Of a DNA stretch of 10,028 nucleotides, positions 1-6,400 are shown piece after piece. The notes beneath the pieces were generated by a model. The model had not been told where the DNA came from. It did not search any database and saw only the letters and a list, made by a program, of their open reading frames with translations. Each line of letters opens with the position of its first letter. The first letter of the stretch is position 1. This DNA is from Leptospira ellisii (GTDB lineage Bacteria > Spirochaetota > Leptospiria > Leptospirales > Leptospiraceae): NCBI RefSeq assembly GCF_002811955.1, contig NZ_NPEF01000112.1:1-10028 (forward strand), written 5' to 3'. Both the position numbers and the translations under genes were made by a program.

Positions 1-28
1 TTTCCCTTGATCCGCCTAACGTTCATTT

Positions 29-49
29 GCGATTCCGAGGCGGGATCGC
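29..49 (+). other. Strong short hairpin, possibly the end of an upstream transcript
   Basis: Eight paired positions (29-36 with 42-49, including one G-U) close a five-base loop. No U-run follows directly; the nearest T-run is about fifteen bases further on, at 66-70. It is therefore not a canonical intrinsic terminator. It could belong to an upstream gene that ends outside the window. Confidence 0.25.
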
Positions 50-119
50 AGGTTAATCTAACGCTTGTTTTTCGAAAAGAGTTCCGAACGACTAGATCAC
101 AACGCGGTTTTCGGAATTC

Positions 120-176
120 CGATTTTCAACGACGAAATCTAATTTCAAAATCGAAAACTTTCGTTCCGATTTTTTT
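120..176 (+). promoter_or_regulatory. Alternative stems resembling a terminator/antiterminator
   Basis: CGATTTT occurs at 120-126 and again at 167-173, and its complement AAAATCG lies between them at 147-153. The middle arm can pair with either copy but not with both. Pairing with the right copy gives a 7-bp stem that runs straight into a T-tract (170-176), which is terminator-like. Pairing with the left copy would prevent that. Each stem has only two G-C pairs and is weak, so this may be chance in AT-rich DNA, or simply the end of an upstream gene. If functional, it would sit in the leader of the decarboxylase-like gene. Confidence 0.25.
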
Positions 177-300
177 CCCTTTCAATCGGAAAATCCCTTC
201 AGGAATCCCATCAAAACGGAGGTTTATGGCAATTTTATTATTTACAATATTTTAACAATCTCAGAAACCTTGAAGCCCGATTTAAAGAGGAAAACGATAG

Positions 301-1224
301 ATGGCAAATTACATTGTGCGCGGCGGCGAACAGGAACTTCCTCCGCCGTATCAGATGAAACAGGTGGAATTTTACTCCTTTTGTATCGAAGGCAATCAGG
401 CTTCGATACAAGCGATCGTAGACAGGGATCTCAACGGACCCGCGAACGGAAGCGCGCATTACTCCGCGTTTACGGACAAACTTTTTCTCGTATTCGCAAA
501 ACAACAATATCTCGTTCCGGGCAACGACTGCGGTTGGGTCGAGGAAACCGACGTGGGTTTTTGGATTCCGCTGTTCGCAAAAGATCCTCTTCGAATCCGA
601 TTTTATCAACCCTATCTTTTCGTGGACATACCCACTGCGATGGCGACCGGAAGGGAGATCTACGGATTCCACAAGATTCAGGGGAACTTTCAGATGCCCT
701 CGCTTCAGGTTCCCCCCGAATACTTTTCCGCGGACGCAGTAACTCCGAGAGGAAAGGATCGTCAGGCGATCTGGCAAAGAATGTTCACCCTGACTTGTCC
801 GCCGGGCGGTTCCCAAAAGAAGGAATCCTTCGACGACTTTTCCAAGATAGGAAATAAATTCGCTGAGGTGCTTTTCGGAGATCCTTCCAAGATCACGATT
901 CCGGGAATGGGTCTTGTGATCAATCTTTTCGACTTCCTATTCTCGCCGGAACTGGGGATGGTTTTTCTAAAACAATTCCGCGACGCCGCCGATCCGACCA
1001 AAGCTTGTTACCAGGCGATCGTGGAGGCGAGCAGTAACGTCACCCATTTCAGAAAGGGCGGCCTATTGGAAGGGAACTACGTTCTGGATCTTTTGGACAA
1101 TCCGTATTTTCCGTTCGTGTCCGACTTCGGATTAAAAGGGACTTCGGTTCCGGTTCAATTCGGAATCTGGTGCGATTTCGATTTCGATTTTTCTCCGGGA
1201 AAAATCATCCATCAAAATACATAA
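301..1224 (+). CDS. Acetoacetate decarboxylase-like family protein
   Basis: This 307-residue protein resembles the acetoacetate decarboxylase (ADC) fold family, whose founding member forms a Schiff base between an active-site lysine and acetoacetate and releases CO2 and acetone. The best marker is GREIYGFHKIQG at residues 117-128, matching the family's GREx(W/Y)G(Y/F)PKK signature. Lys125 aligns with the Schiff-base lysine, but the second lysine of the classical pair is Ile126 and the preceding proline is His124. Length is somewhat above the classical enzyme (about 245 residues). No signal peptide or clear membrane helix is seen, so it is probably cytosolic. The ATG follows AGAGG at 286-290, and an in-frame stop at 298-300 rules out an earlier start. 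It lies just upstream of a large flavoprotein, which suggests a two-gene pathway. The real substrate is unknown; many relatives are not acetoacetate decarboxylases. Confidence 0.8.
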   Translation: MANYIVRGGEQELPPPYQMKQVEFYSFCIEGNQASIQAIVDRDLNGPANGSAHYSAFTDKLFLVFAKQQYLVPGNDCGWVEETDVGFWIPLFAKDPLRIRFYQPYLFVDIPTAMATGREIYGFHKIQGNFQMPSLQVPPEYFSADAVTPRGKDRQAIWQRMFTLTCPPGGSQKKESFDDFSKIGNKFAEVLFGDPSKITIPGMGLVINLFDFLFSPELGMVFLKQFRDAADPTKACYQAIVEASSNVTHFRKGGLLEGNYVLDLLDNPYFPFVSDFGLKGTSVPVQFGIWCDFDFDFSPGKIIHQNT

Positions 1225-1254
1225 GAATATCTTAATATTCTGTCGAATCGATTC
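1225..1254. repeat. Two small palindromes between the decarboxylase and flavoprotein genes
   Basis: Immediately after the stop codon, GAATAT (1225-1230) and ATATTC (1235-1240) form a 6-bp stem with a four-base loop. Five bases later comes the perfect 10-bp palindrome GAATCGATTC (1245-1254). No T-run follows, so they do not form an intrinsic terminator and read-through into the next gene is expected. They might be a protein-binding site or an mRNA-processing or stability element, or chance. Confidence 0.3.
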
Positions 1255-1292
1255 CGAAAAAAAGATTTTATAAGGATTAATTGGGAAGAACT

Positions 1293-3362
1293 ATGGGCGG
1301 CAAAAAGGAAAAGGTGGTCATTCTCGGCGGAGGTTTGAGTTCTCTCGTAACCGCGTATGAAATCACGTCCAAACCGGACTGGAAGGAAAAATACGAACTC
1401 ACGCTCTATCATATGGGATGGAGACTGGGAGGTAAAGGGGCGAGCGGCAGAAATCAAAACGCGTACAACCGCATCGAGGAGCACGGACTTCATATCTGGT
1501 TCGGATTTTACGATCACGCGTTTCAGTTGATCCGCAATTGTTACGAGGAATTGGGCAAACCCCTCACTCAGCCGCTCGCGACCTGGGAAGAGGCGTTTAA
1601 ACCGGCGAATTATTTCGTTCTCGAAGAGAACGTCAACGGAAATTATCAGCCCTGGCCCATCCAATTTCCGATGAACGATCAGGTTCCCGGCGAAAGTCTG
1701 GAACTTCCGAATCCCGCCTCGTATCCTTCGATGATTCTCAACTACGTCTCCAAATACTATCAGGACAACCGCGACTCGATCTTCCCCGAGGACGAAAACG
1801 GCGAAAACGATCACAGCATCTGGAATCAGATTCTGGAATGGATCGAGGACACGGTCGAAGACATCGGATTGGATCTGGTGGGAAAGACGATTCTCGTATT
1901 AAAAACGCTGCTCGACAAACTCAGCTCCGATTTCCCCCGCGACCGTTTTATCAAGGTGATGGATCTGTTTATACGATCCCTTTGGGAGAGGATAGAAAAG
2001 AAGATCGAATCCAACACGGAAGCGAGACGTTTCTGGATCATGGTCGACTTCAGCCTCACCAACATCCGGGGTATGATCGAGGATCGGGTTTTCGAAAAAG
2101 GTTTCGAAAGTATAGACGACTACGACTATCGGGAATGGCTCCGCAAACACGGGGCGAGCGAAATCACGATCAATTCGGCGATCGTTCAGGCGATCTACGG
2201 ATTGGTTTTCGGAGGGGTCAATCAGTATACGTTCGCCGCGGGAACGGCGCTCAAAGGCGCCCTGAGAATGGTGTTCACATACAAAGGCGCCGTCGCCTAC
2301 AGAATGCAGGCCGGCATGGGCGACACCATCATGACTCCGTTATACGAAATTCTCAAAAATCGCGGGGTCGATATCCGATTCTTCCACAGGGTTCGCGAAC
2401 TCGTTCCCGGAAAAATCGACGGAAAGGAAGGGATCCAAAGCGTAAGAATCGGCAGACAAGTTACCCTCAAAACCGGGGAATATTCCCCCCTAATCGATGT
2501 TAAAGGATTAGGCTGCTGGCCCAGCGAACCCCTTTACGACCAGATCGTCGAGGGAGAAATATTAAAAGATACTCATGTAGATCTGGAAAACTACTGGTCC
2601 GATTGGAAGGATCGGGAGGAATTCGTCCTCGAACAGGGCAAGGACTTCGACAGGATCGTGTTCGGAATCTCCATAGGAGCGATTCCATTCTTATGTCCGG
2701 AAATCCTGAAATCCAACACGCAATGGCGACAGATGACCGAGAATATCCAAACTTGTCTAACGGACGCGTTTCAGCTTTGGTTGTACCCGGATACGGCCGG
2801 ACTCGGTTGGAAATACTGGAAAAACGAACCGCCGATCCTCGGTTCCTACGTGGAACCTTTCGACACTTGGTGCGACATGAGCCATCTCATCATCCGGGAA
2901 TGTTGGCCGGATTCGATGACCCCGAATCACATCGCGTATTTCTGCGGACCGTCTCCGGCGGGCACCGGTCCGGCCAATCCGCTCGCGAACCCCGATCTGC
3001 CCGAAGAGATGAGGAAATTACGCGAACGGGTCGCTCGATTCCTGAACAACGACGCGTACAACCTCTGGCCGGCTTCGATCGTACCGGGCGCCAAATCCGG
3101 ATTCAATTGGGATTTATCGCTTCATCCGGATCAAAGCCGGGCGCCGGGAGTGGATTCCGCCTTCTTCCGATTAAATATTCAACCCACGGAAAGATACGTT
3201 CTGTCTCCTAAGGGTTCGACTAAATTCAGGCTTCCCGCGGGAGAGAACGGATATTACAACCTCGTAATCACGGGGGATTGGATTCAGAACCCGATCTTAA
3301 ACGCCGGTTGTGTGGAAAGTACGGTCGTGAGCGGTATCGAAGCCGCGCGATGTTTCCTCTGA
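1293..3362 (+). CDS. FAD-dependent oxidoreductase, phytoene desaturase/amine oxidase-like
   Basis: This 689-residue flavoprotein carries the N-terminal dinucleotide-binding loop GGGLSSL (residues 12-18, pattern GxGxxS) after a short beta strand. Next come RLGGKGASGRN and EEHGLHIWFGFYDHA, which match the GGKxAx and ETGLHIFFGAYPN motifs of plant-type phytoene and zeta-carotene desaturases. The C-terminal FAD motif is also present (GDW at 661-663, then NAGCVESTVVSGIEAAR). It is much longer than desaturases of about 450-570 residues. The extra length is a largely helical, charged insertion at roughly residues 150-300. No signal peptide is visible. The start is ambiguous: ATG at 1293 with GGGAAG four bases upstream, or in-frame TTG at 1281 with AAGGA four bases upstream, which adds four residues. 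It is probably cotranscribed with the decarboxylase-like gene. It may desaturate, oxidise or isomerise a lipid- or isoprenoid-like substrate; the actual reaction is unknown. Confidence 0.85.
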   Translation: MGGKKEKVVILGGGLSSLVTAYEITSKPDWKEKYELTLYHMGWRLGGKGASGRNQNAYNRIEEHGLHIWFGFYDHAFQLIRNCYEELGKPLTQPLATWEEAFKPANYFVLEENVNGNYQPWPIQFPMNDQVPGESLELPNPASYPSMILNYVSKYYQDNRDSIFPEDENGENDHSIWNQILEWIEDTVEDIGLDLVGKTILVLKTLLDKLSSDFPRDRFIKVMDLFIRSLWERIEKKIESNTEARRFWIMVDFSLTNIRGMIEDRVFEKGFESIDDYDYREWLRKHGASEITINSAIVQAIYGLVFGGVNQYTFAAGTALKGALRMVFTYKGAVAYRMQAGMGDTIMTPLYEILKNRGVDIRFFHRVRELVPGKIDGKEGIQSVRIGRQVTLKTGEYSPLIDVKGLGCWPSEPLYDQIVEGEILKDTHVDLENYWSDWKDREEFVLEQGKDFDRIVFGISIGAIPFLCPEILKSNTQWRQMTENIQTCLTDAFQLWLYPDTAGLGWKYWKNEPPILGSYVEPFDTWCDMSHLIIRECWPDSMTPNHIAYFCGPSPAGTGPANPLANPDLPEEMRKLRERVARFLNNDAYNLWPASIVPGAKSGFNWDLSLHPDQSRAPGVDSAFFRLNIQPTERYVLSPKGSTKFRLPAGENGYYNLVITGDWIQNPILNAGCVESTVVSGIEAARCFL

Positions 3363-3428
3363 ATTTCAAGAACCGGATTTTTTTCTTTTTGATTTTAATC
3401 CTAGGGAGAATATCACAGTTCTTCCAGG

Positions 3429-6400
3429 ATGGAACTTCCAGGTTTTGAAACGTTTGAGTCCTTTTCCATTGATCATCAGTTTCTGATATACAGATCCTTG
3501 GATCAAAGGACGGGAAAACACGTTCTTTTGAAAGTCCTTCGACAGAAGAATCCGAGTCGAAAGGAAATTCAAAAGCTCCATCACGACTTTAGAATTTCTA
3601 GTTTTGCTAAAGGACCGGGAATTCAAAATTCACTCGAACTGATCCGTCACGAAAATCTGCCGGTTCTCGTGATGGAGGACTGCGGCTCCGTTCCTCTGAG
3701 CAGAATGTTCCCGAACGGGGTCCATTCCGTGGAAAAATTCTTCGAAACGGCGATGAACATCGTCCTCGCCCTGCGGGAAGTCCACGAAAAAAGAATTCTC
3801 CACCAGTCCCTTCGTCCCGGAAATATCTGGATCCAACCCGAAACCGGCTCGGCGAAGATCACCGACTTCTCTTCGGCCACGTTCTCCGGTAAGGACACCT
3901 CCCCTTCGATCACTCCCGATCTTTCCGCGGAAGTGCTTTCGTACATATCTCCCGAATTGACCGGAAGACTTTCGAGGGTTTTGGATCTACGCACCGATTT
4001 TTATTCCCTGGGAATCATATTCTACGAGATGATCACCGGAAGCCTTCCTTTCGCCTCCAAGGATCGCAACGAGATCATACACGCCCATCTTGCGAGACGT
4101 CCCCCTCTCGCACATACGATCCGCGAGGATCTTCCCCTCTCCATCTCTTTAGTGATAGCGAAACTTTTGGAGAAGGATCCGGAGCAACGTTATGCGTCCA
4201 TTAACGGATTGATATACGACATCGAACTTTGCAGACGCGAGTACGGAAACCAAAGTCCGCAGAATCTGTTCGCGCCGGGAACCCGTGACGTTCCGGAACT
4301 TACCTTCGATCCGTCCGCGCTTTACGGAAGGGATAAGGAAAAGGCGGTTTTGGAAGCCTCCTTGGACAAGGTGTTCCGGGGAGAAACGGGATTGGTCCTC
4401 ATCACCGGAGATTCAGGTTCCGGAAAATCGGCTTTGGCTCGTTCGTTTTTAAAGAGTATTTCCGAACGCGGCGGGATCGTGGTTCAGGGCAAGTTCGACC
4501 AATACGAAACCTCCGTTCCTTTCGGAGGTTTGATCCATTCCCTCCGGGATCTGGTTTCGATTTTCCTTTCCAAACCGGAAAAGGACATCCGCGATTTCAA
4601 ACGGCTCATCCTACAGTACACGGGAGCGAACGGTAAGATCCTTCTCAACCAGATTCCAGAGCTCGAATTCGTCATCGGACCGCAGCCGGATCTGGCCGAA
4701 CTTCCTCCGGACGAAAACAGAAACCGTTTTTATTTCACCTTGAGGAATTTCATCCGCGCGATCTCGGAGACGAGCCGTCCTTTGGTCCTATATATGGACG
4801 ACCTGCAATGGGCCGACCCCGCGAGTCTTAAACTGATCGAAACGTTTTTAATATATACGAAAATCAAGAATTTCTTATGTATCCTCGCTTTCCGTCCGGA
4901 GGCTCTCGAAAAATCCAACGAATTCTCCAAGGTTATGGACGCCCTGGAAGGCAACAAAGTCCAAAACAGCATGATCACCGTGGACCCGTTGGACGAAGAC
5001 AGCATATTCCGCCTTCTTCAGGATCTGGCTCCGGGACCGGAGGAACAGATCTCCTCCGTATCGGCGACCTTACACAAAAAAACGCTCGGAAACCCCTTTG
5101 CGGTGGTTCAACTCCTCCGGGCGTCGGAAAAGGCAAATTCGCTCGCCTACGATTTCGAGGCGAAACATTGGAAATGGGATACCGGCAAAGTTTCCGACCT
5201 TCCCGTCGCTGACAACGTAGTCGATCTGCTCTGCCAAAGGATCCGCGAACTTTCGCCCGGAGTCCAGGAATTGCTCGGAGTATGTTCCTGTCTGGGGGAA
5301 AGATTCACCTCGGGATTCATTAGTAAATTACGTTTTTTTGATACTTCAAAGCTCAATCAGATACTCTGGGAAGCCGTCCGTGAAGGTCTATTGACTCCGG
5401 TCCACAGCCAGGATCATTCCCTTTTCGAGGAGAACGTATCCTCGGAGCAGGGATTCGGCTTTTCGCACGACAGGGTGCAGCAGGCGGCGTACAGTCTTCT
5501 GGAGGAGACCAAACGGAGGGAGTTCCACAAAAAGGTCGGCGTGGCGCTGTTGAACACGCACGGCCCCGAACCAAAAAACAGGGTTCTGTTTCAGATCACC
5601 AATCATCTCAATCAGGCTTCGGACGAAATCCGGGAGGATTCCCTTCGGAAACATCTTACCCTTCTCAACTACAAAGCCGGTTTGCAGGCGAAAAGTTCCG
5701 GCTCCTATGAAAGTTCTCTGCGTTATCTCAACTCCGCATTGAATTCTTTGGATGGAGAAGCCATGGTCAGCGATCTCGAATTGTATTCCAACGTGATTTT
5801 GGAGACGGCGGAGACGGAATATCTTCTCAACCATTACGAAAGGACCATGCAACTTTTGGAATCCCTGGAGAACCTCAACCTTCCCGATCTGCAATACATC
5901 CGTGCGGACGCGATCCAGGTCCGACTTTATTCCAAAATGAACAAGGTCGAAAACGCGGTGTTAGCCGGCCTTAGGGCGATGAAACGGTTCCGAATCAACA
6001 TTCCCTCCTCGCCGCTGCGCGTTACCATGGTTCTTTTTAAGGAATTGTTTCTTTCGCTCATTCTTTCCAAAGGAAAATCGGATCAGGAGCTCGTCTACGT
6101 AAAGGAGAATTCGGAACCCGAATACCAGGCGCTGATCGACCTTTTCGCGGACTTAGGCCCTTCCGCCTTCACCTACAATCAGAACCTATTCGCCCTAATC
6201 GTATTAAAAATGTTTAATACGTCTTTGACCAAAGGCGTATCCAGAAGCAGTCCGATAGCTTACAGCGGTTACGGAATGATCGTAAATCAGGCGTTGAAGG
6301 ATCTGGATCAGGCCGTACGATATTCCCACCTTGCGTTGAAACTGAACGATAAGATTCCCTTCGACCTCGTAAAGTGGAAGGTGCAGTACGTGTATTCCGC

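Larger units (their letters stand above)
1..300. other. Gene-free left edge upstream of the decarboxylase-like gene
   Basis: No reading frame here looks like a protein: the open frame at 7-255 has no ribosome-binding site and a composition unlike its neighbours. The stretch is AT-richer than the genes. Two secondary-structure signals stand out. One is a hairpin at 29-49 (GCGATTCC paired with GGGATCGC, one G-U wobble, five-base loop). The other is a set of alternative stems at 120-176, described separately. A possible -10 hexamer TACAAT lies at 243-248, but no good -35 sits 16-18 bases before it, so the promoter of the following gene is not fixed. A nine-codon mini-ORF at 226-255 follows a GGAGG only three bases away. 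Confidence 0.6.

Noticed and set aside
7..255. Open frame of 82 codons at the left edge
   Set aside because: No ribosome-binding site, arginine/phenylalanine/serine-rich low-complexity-like translation, no recognisable motif, and it ends in the mini-ORF region; looks like random open frame in non-coding DNA.
238..816. 192-codon minus-strand frame overlapping the decarboxylase-like gene
   Set aside because: It is antisense to a gene with clear family motifs; the translation is rich in Arg/Ser/Leu with no motif, as expected of a shadow frame.
3363..3390. T-rich stretch after the flavoprotein gene as an intrinsic terminator
   Set aside because: The T-run at about 3369-3378 is not preceded by a GC-rich inverted repeat; only CCGG is self-complementary.
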